NCBI GenBank assembly: GCA_020747015.1
Contig: JAGTJM010000058.1
Coordinates: 62,001-126,000 of the forward strand
Source: Pyrenochaeta sp. MPI-SDFR-AT-0127
Lineage: Eukaryota > Ascomycota > Dothideomycetes > Pleosporales > Cucurbitariaceae
Length of the DNA: 64,000 bases
Direction: 5' to 3'
The notes under the pieces are model-generated. The model did no database searches. It saw only the letters and a list, made by a program, of their open reading frames with translations, and had not been told where the DNA came from. The position numbers and the translations under genes are program-made. Below are positions 33,975-45,076 of the stretch, piece after piece. Each line of letters starts with the position of its first letter. The stretch's first letter is position 1.

Positions 33975-35453
33975 TCAGTCATCATCCATATCACAACAAT
34001 CCACCATTTCAACCACATTCATCAAGCATTCTTTCATCCAGAAATTACCATGCCTCCCATCTCGATTATCCCACCTGATCCACTTTCTATAGCTAGCCGA
34101 TTCCCAGCTGATATCGACCCAGTCCAGATACGCTTCATCTTTGGATAGCATCTCGTCATCGAAGCAGTCCAAAACCTCGTCAGGCCGATGATGGTATGAC
34201 CACGTGCTGCCACTGAGCCAGCTATTATCGTGGAACCAAAAGTTGCGGATGGCGAAGAGCTCGAGGTCTGTCTTGGATAGCTCCATGAAGAAATTCCGTA
34301 ACGAGTTCGGTGTACCAAAGTTAGTGTTGTCCAGGACGATATCGCGGAGAGTGCCAGCATGAGCATGGATTATTTGGTCGAGCATCATGGTGCCGCTCGT
34401 AATAAGGCCTTCAAGATCCAAACTGCGAAGGCGGAAAGACGGGGAAGATCCAAGAAGGTGCATAAAAGGTGACCAATGCTGGTGCCTGATTCGGAAAGTT
34501 TGTTCCAATCGTGGACCTGTGGATAATTTCAAGTTCTGTAGGGCGCAGTTCTTGTCGATGATCTTGACCAGGGCATTCATGGCGCTGTTTGAATTGTCTG
34601 AAAACATGTCCAACTCCAAATCTAGTCGTGTCAGGTGTCCCATGTTCGGTAATTCGACCAAAGCACTAAGCATAGGAATTGTTGAGCCCAAGGCGGACTG
34701 CCACGAAGTGCTTGTAAAGTCGATAGCTCTAAACTCTACTAACGGAAGTCTGATCTCCCGCATAGCCATTGTGATACTGTCCAAGATTGTACGGGAAGAA
34801 TTGAGATCGAGTATATGATAGTGCGTGCGACGAAGACGGCTCAAGGGGCCAAACATCATGTATGGCCCAGATCCACTTTCCATATACCATGTGGACTGGA
34901 AGTTTTGATCGCTAAGGCCAGCAATTGGAGGAGGTGCACCAATGACCAATTTCTCGAGGTTTACAGCCTGCTTGAATATGGCGATGAGTTTTGAGTAAAG
35001 CGATATAAGGCATATGTTGGCGTCCACGCAAGGCTCTGGAGCGCAATTCACACCCTCAATGTTGTGACGCTTCGTCGGAGTGCGGCATCTTAGGTTAAAA
35101 TCGATGCTAATTGAGCGAATATACTTGGCAAAGCGAGATCGAGCTACGATTCCGAGGTGTGCAATGCTCGCGTCGGTCGTTTGGCAAGTTCTACGAGTGA
35201 AGGTTTCCTCGGCCTGTCTCCTACATCAATAACTGTTACTCTGTCCCAAGGGTGCATCACTCACCCAAATATGATCAATACCATTGTGAATCATGCGGTT
35301 TCCTACTCCTCGAAGACGCAAAAGATCAGCGTATATGAGGTGAGTGGCTATTATACCAATGAGTTCGTTCGGAAGGTCTATCAGGCCAGTTCCACTTGGC
35401 TCCTGACACTGTGAGGTTTTGTGCAGGCGCGGTGCATGCGGAATTGTCTCCAT
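33975..35453 (-). CDS. F-box protein, hypothetical
   Basis: Two exons on the minus strand: 35453-35265 and 35213-33975, giving 475 aa. The F-box is at residues about 24-63 (LIDLPNELIGIIATHL, LRLRGVGNRMIHNG). The intron is 51 nt and the acceptor is the second of two nearby AGs (GAGACAG/GCC), which is the one that keeps phase. The remainder has leucine-rich segments of the kind used for substrate recognition and several tryptophans near the C-terminus, which ends in an Asp-rich tail (CCDMDDD). Target unknown. The layout resembles the F-box gene at 20368-22093, but I see no close sequence similarity between them. Confidence 0.82.
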
Positions 35454-36463
35454 GATGGCCTCCCGTTAACAAAAGAGGATATACACAGTGTACAGTGCAC
35501 GCAGGATGTCCATAGCCATGAAGCCACATTTTCAAGACGTTTGTGCGTAAAGAACTGAAATCACAAATCATTGGTTGTTGTGTCGACCATGGTTCGCATT
35601 GACGATATTTGGAAATGGACAGTCCATGAAAGGCAGCGCTCCTCACCCAACCCGATGTCGCGATACAAGCTCCTCTGTATGCTCCATTCAGATCCTGTGA
35701 TTTGACATTGGCACACGACTCCAGTGGATCGTTCAAAAGAATCTAAGGCCAACGATCGTTTGTGAAGGGATTTGGAACTGATAACGGGTCAATATCAAGT
35801 CAGAGGCTTTTTTTTTCGTGAGACACTATCGCGCTGGGCCATTTCATCGTCGCCGCAGAACATGTTTCACGACTGTGGTGGGTTTTGGTGGCGACAGATT
35901 ACGCAAAACATCGCAGTCTCTCCCTCGGCAATATTCTGGTGCCAAATTTCGCATTGTTCTCCAAATGGAACAAAACTTCAACACTGAACCTCGCGTTATC
36001 GCTGATGTCATATATTTTTGAATTTTATCAATCAAGCCGAGGCCACGCTTCTAAATGTAAAAGGCTTCAGGGAATAGGAGTTCCGCGTACTCGAAACATC
36101 ACTGCCGGATTTCCTATGCGAGGATTGGTCAAACTGTAACCACGTAGAAAATCGTGGCTCCCTGGCCCATCCCAAAAAGTGAAAGATCCTCGTTCAGGCA
36201 GTAAACGCACTGCCAGGGTTAAAAATTAACCGACCAGTATGCCCCACCCCCGCGATTGTGGGGTTGCGACTCCAACATCGTAGCCTCGAAGCTGGACAAG
36301 TTTTCGAATCTCTGCAAGCCACTTTAGCGTTCTGTTCATTGGTCTGGCTTTGTGGGCTACTTTGGTCAGGATAGCGCGCTTTCGGTCCGATACAAGCGTC
36401 CTCAATTTGCTCGTACAGCTCTCATCACGTACCTCGACTCTCCATAGCGAAAAAAGTGAACTC
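35454..36463. other. Intergenic, holds the P450 promoter
   Basis: No gene is supported. Frames at 35326-35736 (minus) and 35772-36139 (plus) have no motifs. An in-frame ATG at 36350 could extend the P450 by 38 residues but would place a basic, non-hydrophobic segment before the membrane anchor. Confidence 0.45.
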
Positions 36464-38295
36464 ATGGCTGTTGAGCAACTATTCGAGGCATTGCCTTTGC
36501 ACTACTTGCAGTATGGTGTATCAAAATTTGGAGCTACTAGTGTTGCCGTGGCGATCTTGGCGACACTTGCGCTTGGAGTGCTTGCCGACTATGCCTGGAT
36601 GTTGTACCTGAGGTCAAAGATGGTAGGTGTAGTTTTCAATGGAAATGAGTGAAAAACTGACAGACACATAGCCTCCGGGACCATTTCCCTTTCCGATTGT
36701 GGGCAACACCTTTCAATTGCCTGATAATAAACCATGGCTCTATTTTGAAGAGCTGTCGAAAGTTTACAATACACCGCTGATCACGTATTGGATTGGAAGG
36801 TTTGTATGATCCATCCATGTGCAGGTTATGAGTTGAGTAGTATTCAGAAACCCCACTGTGTGGATTAATGATGCTTGGACCGCCAATGAGATTCTCGACA
36901 AAAGAGCAGGCATTTACTGTTCACGGCCACGCATGTTGGTCTTTGCAGAGCTCGGAGCAGGTCAGAACAATTTAGTTAACTTGATCACAACAACACCCGC
37001 TCAGCGAGAGCGCTTCCGTGCCCTGAGAAAGATCACGCATCAGGGCGTTGGCATTCAGCAAGTGAAGCGATACCGTGACTTTCAAAACGATGAAAGTAAA
37101 GTCGTTGCTCTTGATCTTTTGAGTACCCCAGCAGACTACGTCGCACACTTCGAACGTTATGCGACGAGCGTGGTATCAATAATAGGCTTCGGTAGAAGGG
37201 TTGCGAGTCCTTCTGACCCCATCATCACTGAGGTTATTGCGGTGATGCACCGAGCAGCAGAACTGAACGTTCCTGGAAAGACATTCCCAATGTTGTTAGA
37301 AACATTCCCAGCGCTGGCTCGTGTGCCAACTGAATACGCACCATGGAAGCAAGGCCTGGGGTCGAAGAAGAGGTCACATCGAGGCCATGACTTCTTCTAC
37401 TCTTTAGCTCATGAAGCTAACGAAAAGCCGGGGCACGAGGACTGCTATGCAAAGGTATTGTTCAAAGAGCAGGCAAAGTATAATCTGCAACCGAAGGAGA
37501 TATCTGGGCTTGCTGGAAACTTGTTCGGCGCAGGATCAGATACGTCGAGCAGTACCCTCATCACAGCTGTTCTTGCGATGCGCGCATTTCCAGAAACGCT
37601 AATACCTGCATGGGAAGAGTTGGACCGCGTTGTCGGGCTCGATCGAAGTCCTTCATTTGAAGATGATGCCAATTTACCGTACATGCGTGCCTTCGTTAAG
37701 GAAGTTTTCCGCTGGCGATCCGTAGCCATCATCGGCGGACAGCCGCATGCACCAGTGCAAGATGACTATTACAAGGGATATTTAATCCCAAAGGCAACTT
37801 GGATACAAGGCAACGTGTGGGCAATTCATCACAATGACCGCGAGTTCCCCGACCCAGATCGGTTCAACCCAAATCGATTCATCAAAAACCACCCCGATGC
37901 ACGCCCATTTCCGGGCGAGAGAGGGTACATGACATTTGGTTGGGGTCGTCGAGCGTGTTCCGGTCAAGCACTTGCTGAGCAAGGAACGTGGCTGACCGTC
38001 GCACGCCTCGTGTGGGGTTTTAGGATTGAACCAGCGCTAGATGGAAAGGGAAACCCAATACCGGTCGATATATTTGACTATACGTAAGCCGTCACTTTGC
38101 GGATTATTGGAGAAATGCTGACCTTTTACCAGTAATGGTTTGAATATGCGCCCGCAGCCCTTCAAGGTGAACATAAAGCCGCGAAGCGAGAGAATACGAC
38201 AAGCGATTTTGCGAGAAGGCGAGCAAGCACTGCTGGATCTTATGCCATACGATGGCGAGACTAAGTATCAGATGAGCACCTTCTACGGTAAATAG
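36464..38295 (+). CDS. Cytochrome P450 monooxygenase
   Basis: Four exons: 36464-36622, 36672-36799, 36848-38083 and 38133-38295, giving 561 aa. The N-terminal anchor helix is at about residues 22-45 (ATSVAVAILATLALGVLADY), then the PPGPFPFP hinge opens exon 2. The oxygen-binding helix I motif is GAGSDTSS (near 323), the ExxR pair is KEVFRWR (near 380), FNPNRF is the PERF-like element, and the heme loop FGWGRRACSG places the thiolate at Cys466. All catalytic parts are intact. It resembles microsomal CYPs of fungal secondary metabolism (O-methylsterigmatocystin-oxidoreductase-like annotation group). The substrate is unknown. It may belong with the FMO, SDR and transporter 4-8 kb to the left. 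Confidence 0.94.
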
Positions 38296-39448
38296 AGTAT
38301 CGACATGAGAACTCCGCATGGGATCTGTCGTTTGGTCGATCCTCTCCCACATTAAATATAGTAACGTCCATTCTTGCATGGCGAAACGCACGCCCTGGCG
38401 AGATGCCGCATACACAGCTCAAGGAAGCAAATCCAACAACAGCTCAAGACATATACATTTTGGCAATAGCAGTTCTATAATTTTAACTGCGTTCAGTTTT
38501 GATGTCCTTTGAAAATGTCCTTTGCTTACCGTGCAATACCATACTTCCTTGTGATCCTATCCAAGCGCGCGGTATCGCATGGCATGGTTATGCCAAAAGT
38601 TAGTACATTCTGCTGAAAATCCATCAAGTCAAGTATGCGCCCGGGACACCATGATCCTATCCCGAGTACGACAACAAGCCTTGAGAGGTGTTCGCAATTT
38701 TGTGCTGATTCAAAGTTTACCAGATTAGAGTAGACAGATCAGCTAGGAGGGCGTTTGATTGGCCTAAAGTAGATTAGCTGTAATGAATGGCTGCTGACGC
38801 TAGCCATTCACCACGACTTACGCTAAGCCGACTAACAATCACCCTAGCTCTAGCTGAGCGGAACCCACCTGCCCAGAATTGTTACCAACGACTTCATGGA
38901 ATAAATTTACGCATCACGATTTACCGATATATCTGGGCCAACCCAGAGGCCACGAAAGAGGAGATCCGAAGCTGCCGGCCGGATTTTATCCCACTCTTGG
39001 TCGTCATCTCAAGGCTCAGAGTTTCGGAGAGTAGCAGCATGGAGATTCAAGGAGAAAATGCTGGAAATCGGCATCCTGTCCTGAAAATGCGATCAATGCG
39101 GAAAAGCATCGACAAGAAGATGGATGGATACGATGGTGCTATGATGGGGGAGGCTGCCACCAAGATTGGACTTGTTGGTACAAATTTGGTTGTAAATTGG
39201 TCACAGCACCCTCTTCTCATATGTCAACCTGGACGCGGCACACTTCCATGTGACGTCCAACGAATCCATGATCATTTCTCTATCGAACTATTAATAGAAT
39301 AGATCAGTGCTAAGCGACCTCGGATTCATATTCATGATGCATGACTAGCGTTCCGCCCCCACCCCAGACACGACACAGCATTGAAGGAGCAAATCCAGGT
39401 ATGTGTCTTTCCACTTGCTCAACATCTGCCACTTCCTACTAAGTCAAT
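38296..39448. other. Intergenic, one doubtful frame
   Basis: A plus-strand frame at 38787-39302 (171 aa) is the longest here. It has no recognised domain, no signal peptide and no splice-supported continuation, so I do not call it a gene. Confidence 0.4.
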
Positions 39449-41727
39449 ATGCCATCACAGTGGACGATAATAATTCCTGCCACGCCGTCATCGGGTCCCA
39501 CCACGCGAACTCTTAATAGCCTCTCAGAGGCATTTGCAGCGTCCAAACTCAGTGATGAAGAGGCCGCCAAGGCTGGCCTCCCACCAGCCCAGCCATTCGT
39601 CCCTGAGGAGCCAAATAACGACTACTCACCCGAGCTTACCGAGCTGTGTCACCTGTGCAATGGCATGAACATCGAGGACTTGATCTCGGGATCTGGTTAC
39701 AAGCACGTCGCGACTTTTGAAGACCTGATGCTACCTGATCATAAAAGCTGCCCTTTCTGCCGCGATATCAGGGAGTCAACTGATCACGGCACAGCTGAGG
39801 AAGAGCGAGCGCTCCGCACTCCGGGAGAGGCGATCGTTCTGAAGCTTGTTCCGGCGCAAGTACCGAAGATGAGTGAGATACAGTTTTTCAATGCCAACTG
39901 GCCAAAGAGCTTTGGTGGTTGGAAAGTGCTGTGCTACGAAGGTGGGGTTTTCTTATCTCCTTCATACGATAAGTTTACCATACTCTGTTACTAACACTGC
40001 TCTTGCGAGAATTAGATGATCCTGCAGCTGCTTTTGGAGTTTCAACGACTCACAAGGTGGATTATATTGGTAGCTCTTCATCCATGCAGACAGCAAGAGA
40101 ATGGCTTGCCCACTGTCAGCAGCAACATGACTGTGGCGAAAAATTTCCCTTCCTCAAAGACCTGGTTGACGACTACCCGAGCAGACTCTTGAAAATATAC
40201 GAATTTTCAAGCGTAATTGTCGCCGTGAAGCTTGTGCAGCTCAACGAAAAACCTCGTGATCCCTATGCAGCTCTCAGTTATTGTTGGGGGAAGCCTGTTG
40301 AGGACCGGATTTCTCTGAAGACGGCAAACAAAAGCAAATTCGAGACCGCAATACCTATTGACACCATCCCGAAAACGATTCGCGAAGCTATAACTATCTG
40401 TACTAATCTCGGCATACGCTACATTTGGGTAGACTCTTTTTGTATTATCCAAGACTCGAAAGAAGACTGGCTCAAGGAATCAAAGAAAATGGGAGGTATC
40501 TATGCTGGTTCAGCTATTACGATCGCCGCCGATGCTGCCATGGACTCGCTATTTGGCTGTTTCAACCAGAAGAGCAAATCACAGATTGAAGGGATGAAAT
40601 CTCTTTATTATATCACAACGACAACCAAGTCGGGAAAAAATAGCACCCTCATGGTTGGCGGGCTCTCTAGTATCTCCAACAATATAGCGGCTATTGAAAA
40701 CAGCCCGCTCACAACTCGTGGTTGGACATATCAAGAACGACTTCTACCTCCACGTATCCTACATTGTACGAAAGACCAGCTGTACTGGGAGTGCAGGAAT
40801 GGTTTTCAATCGGAGGATGACCTCATCAGGTGGGAAGAAAAACGACTGCGAACGAAGCCGAGCTTTGTCAAAAACTTGGCGGACTTTGATACTTCATCTG
40901 GCAGGTGGAAGGAGAGTGTTTTGGCTAACCCAAGTACTGCGTCAGATAAATCCTTTGCAGCACGCTTAGCACTGGGATTTTGGTACGCTGAAGTTGTGTC
41001 AGGTAACTATTGCCACCGTACCTTGACCTACGGCTCGGACAAATTACCTGCTATTTCAGGTATTGCGAAAGCCCTTAGTAACAGCTGGGAAGGCCAGTAC
41101 GTTTGCGGTATGTGGAATCTCATGCTTCCCGAAGCACTCCTCTGGACCAGACGGATTGGAGACAACGAACCATCGTTACCACCGCATAATGCATCCTATC
41201 GTTGTCCAAGCTGGTCTTGGGCTGCGTACGATTTCCCAGTTGATTGGATTAACGGCGTGGCACAATCAGACGCTACAAATGCCATACGCATCATGAATAT
41301 TACCGTAGCTCCTGTCCTTGGCGGTGATCCGTACGGACAGGTCCGAGACGCTTCACTTCAGGTGTTCGGCATGACCACTGTCCTTACGCTCCAAGAGCGA
41401 CCAGATCTCATGTTCCCCCTGAGCAATTGGCTGATGAATGAATACAATCAACCTATTGGGATGTGCAATCTGGACTTTAAATATCCCAATTTGCGGTCGG
41501 TGTATGTTCTGCTCTGCGTCGTCCGAAACACGCCCCGTGGTCATGCCGGCGGTGTTCTCTGTCTGAGGAAGAGTAATAAGGGCTTTGAGATGTTCGAAAG
41601 AGTAGGTAGTGGAGTTGTTGGATTCAATGTACCTGGGACATTCCAGATGGCGGGAATTAAGGAGGCCTCTGCACGCTTTTTACAAGATCTGGCAATGAAG
41701 AAGCCCCAGTTTATGACATTAGTGTGA
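39449..41727 (+). CDS. HET-domain protein (heterokaryon incompatibility family)
   Basis: Two exons: 39449-39941 and 40016-41727, giving 734 aa; the intron is 74 nt, phase 1. Residues about 70-115 carry CHLCNG and CPFCRD, a cysteine-pair preamble seen in many HET proteins. The HET domain (about 265-420) shows YAALSYCWG, the IPKTIREAITICTNLGIRYIWVDSFCIIQD stretch in its two conserved blocks, and TRGWTYQERLLPPRILHC. The C-terminal half is the usual variable region, with PSWSWAAYD. HET proteins trigger cell death after fusion of unlike hyphae, usually through a partner gene. It is convergent with a protein kinase gene at 42622-44631, and a truncated HET relic lies at 62142. Confidence 0.93.
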
Positions 41728-42621
41728 TGACAGTTTTAACTACATCAAGTTGCAGGTGTCCTTGCTCAAAGCCCTCTTTGTTCTTGGACTTGCCTCTGAC
41801 TAACAACCATTAATTTCTTTACTACAGTTTGGTAATGTTGCTTGGAAACATAATCGGTGGTTGTGAATATGCTTCAGTCATTCTTTGAAGATTTCGCTAC
41901 CTAGTTGTTCAAGTAACAGAATATATTTCCCTGTCATTGAATACATCAATTGAGACGCAATACGACCGTTCATCCTTGCATGGATTGATTCACAGGGTGA
42001 TCGGTGCTAACGTCCCGCAACACAGTGTGTTCGGCGACGCAGAGATGCACAAATGTGAAGTAGTGGCACTATTGGTTCTGATAGGAGATGCGCTTGAAAC
42101 AAGAAATGATGGACGAGGTGAAACACAAGGTCATAGTCAGAGCACGGCGTGCGCATCAAGAGTATAGGCTCTGTAGTTCGGCATGAGATCATGATATTCG
42201 TTGCGCTACTTTGATGCAGAGCTGTTGAAATCTACGTGGCCAGCCTAATTATTCATGTTGAGCTGTGATTGGGCCGCGAGACTGTGGCTCGTCATGCGCT
42301 AATTAGTGCTGTTCGCCTTGAAACTCAGCGCCGTCATCTGTGATTGATGGCAAGACGAAAGTTGCCATTTTAGGCACTTTTAACATTAAGTAAAGGACCG
42401 TATGTCAAAACCGTATATCGTCAATCGCATTCAGATCGCGACTGAGCAACGATCTTTAGATGGGCGGTTCAGTTTCTCGTAGCACATTGGACCTAGGCTT
42501 CGTGCTTGTACATAATCCAACTTATCCAATTTGACCCAAGTGATAAGAATAATTCATTGGATGCAATCTACTAATCCTATACTTAGCCCCACAGGCTAAC
42601 GCAGAGCAAAGCTCCCGCACT
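41728..42621. other. Intergenic between convergent HET and kinase genes
   Basis: No gene is seen over 0.9 kb. Short frames near 41937-42192 occur on both strands without motifs. Confidence 0.5.
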
Positions 42622-44631
42622 TTACAACGAAACTCCAATCCTAAACTCCACTTCCTTTCCTACCTGTACAGGCGCTATGTCTCTATAATCTCGATACTCA
42701 GGATAGTTGGAAAGGTAATCTTCTATTATGTTGTCGATATCCAATAGAGCTGGCCGGTGGTCCGGGTCCCAATTGAGGCAAGTGGCCATCAATTGTTTCA
42801 GTTCGCGAGAATAGTTCTCGAACGGCGGAAACATGTACGTAGGAAATGGATCTGGAAGATCTGGATCACCCATTCGACCATAGTCTACAGATGGATTATC
42901 TGCGTTGCCAGCAATGGGTCGGTATACTCCGTCAACAGCTCTGTGTGGGCCTTCATTAGAACTGTTAAAGCCATTGCTGATGAGGTAGAAGATTATGGCC
43001 CCTCTGTATCCACATTAGTTTTTTAAGAAGAGGCCCCAATTTTGATACTCACATCTGCCAGACATCTGTTTTCTCACCCATTGGTCGCCAGGGGTTGCCA
43101 CCATGCTCCTAGTGCGGATTAGATTGTGAGATATCATAAACCAAGGTTTCTTACTGGTGCATATTTGGGATGATTGCCGGACCATACGAAATCTATAGGG
43201 TTGGCTCGTGGCATATCAGGTAGCGTGGATGGGTTTGGATTGTCCAAGTCAATGAAAGAAAGCCCAAAGTCCGACAATATTATACGCGGGAGCTGTCGCA
43301 GTCAGCCATGATATTCGAATAATCTTCCAGTTAGCATTAGGGTACATACCTCCTTCTCTTCATTATCTTCCTCGTCCTCTTCATCATCCTGGGGTTGTAG
43401 GAATATATTTGAGAGACTGATGTCACAGTGCGTAATTTCCTGCCAGTCCGCAACAGGTCCTTTTCTGGCCAGTTCCTGTCCGGCTCGACCAAAGTGCAAT
43501 ACTTCGCATGCAGCCACCAAAGCGCCAAAAACTCTCCAAATCCAGGGTTCGGGTATCAGTGGAGGGAGACTTCCATACTCATCCTTATAACATCCTGTTT
43601 CCTCATTCCATCTCTCAGGAGAGTTCTCACTGAAGCTATCCTTTTTGCGATACTGTTCGAAACTTGCGTCTAGCGCCTGTTGAAGATTATTACCCTCACA
43701 GTATTCCATAAAAATTCGATATCTCCGCTGGCGCATCATTAGTCTATATCCTTCGTGTTCGATGAGGTTGTCATGGCTTGGTGGGCAAAAGTCGCCAAGT
43801 TCTGCTGCAGCGGCGGCGCGACTGGCATCAACCAATTGATGCAAGCGAATTTCAAGTGGGATACGGCTATGCCATTTTAATGGATCACGCCATGCGAGAG
43901 GATAGGTTCTCACTTCCTTGACGACCATGTGCTGATGTCCGTTAGCGTTGGTCACTGGGGTAGAAGCACGAGTACCTTACTCGAACAATGTTGCCTGTTG
44001 CGTCTGTCAAGCACCATAAGCCAGCGCAACCATATCCACCACCCCCTAGAAACCTCGTTCCTTCCCATTTTTCTTCGTTAGTGAGTGGCCATAAATGTGG
44101 CTGCGAGCTCATCCAATTGTCTCTGGACGTGGCATTGTTCTTAATTGCACCTAAAGAATCGTTAAGCGATGCATCTATTGGTTCGACGTCCCAAGGAGGT
44201 GTCGGCCAGAAATTAAAAGGGTAATTGTCGATTGGAGGCGGCGGTGGCGGCGGCGGTGGAGGTGGAGGTGGAGGTGGAAGAACGAAGATTGGCACTGGGT
44301 TTCCAGCTGCATCTCGTAACGGCGGCAGAGTCCCATTCACCTTCGCAAATACTGCGTCTGTCTCTTGATACGGGAACGTTGGTATAAGGTATGTTCTTGG
44401 CAAGGGATACTCTTTTTTCTTCCCACGCCGCGCGTTGTAGTAGTCTCGCACCAAGTTGTCACCATTCCATATTGTTACTGCAGTCCATTTCACATCATCT
44501 GAATCTTGTTAACTACTTCTCATATATTACAAATAGAACTCACCTGCTGACCAGCTCGGCCTTTGGGCACGACAAAAAGCCTCCGTTGCGCGCTTGAGAT
44601 ACGGTAGTCCCGTCACATATGCCTTGACCAT
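42622..44631 (-). CDS. Protein kinase-like protein with polyproline insert
   Basis: Six exons on the minus strand: 44631-44544, 44498-43981, 43931-43350, 43292-43155, 43108-43053 and 43003-42622, giving 587 aa; all joins are in phase. Residues 1-170 are a fungal-specific leader with a run of 15 prolines near 105. The kinase domain follows: glycine loop FLGGGGYGCAG near 180, VVKEV with Lys207, a catalytic loop HCDISLSN (His370-Cys371-Asp372, so HCD instead of HRD) and DFG at 404-406. Next come an APE-like site (YAPEHG), KTDVWQIG and a C-lobe ending in CLNWDPDHRPALLDI. The key catalytic Lys, Asp, Asn and DFG are all kept, so it is likely active. An acidic insert (DDEEDEEDNEEKE) follows the catalytic loop. 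Substrates are unknown. Confidence 0.88.
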
Positions 44632-45076
44632 CGTGCTCCTTTCTTTCTATTACAAAGTTTTTGAAAGTTAAGTTGAGATGTGGTGCAGTCTTTAACGATC
44701 ACTCTTCTTCTTCAACGTTTTGAAATAAAGAGCGACGCAAATATCATCTGGCTCCCTTTCATTGAAGTATGGTGGCTTATTATCTGGAACAAGGAAAGGA
44801 CAAAGACTTAACAAGGCTTTGTCATGACTATGGGTGTGACTTCTTGATTCCTTGTGTTCAAATCGAGCGCGCATTGTTCACAAGATAGTGCTTTCAGTGG
44901 ATGGCGCACAATCTAAAATAGGTCGAGGTTCTGCACTCAGCAAACTGGAATTGTATGAGATTGCCTCCGACCCTGAGCTCAAATGGTCTATTTCTTGCAA
45001 GAAACTGTGCCAAATCTAAATCTCTATCCTGGGCGCAGTCAAAAAATTTGCTTTGCTGCTCTTTTGCGCGATAATC
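44632..45076. other. Intergenic, no gene seen
   Basis: This 445-bp gap contains the kinase promoter and the 3' flank of the FAD oxidase. Confidence 0.55.

Noticed and set aside
38787..39302. 171-codon plus-strand frame between P450 and HET genes
   Set aside because: No domain, signal peptide or splice-supported extension; kept only as a note in the intergenic entry.
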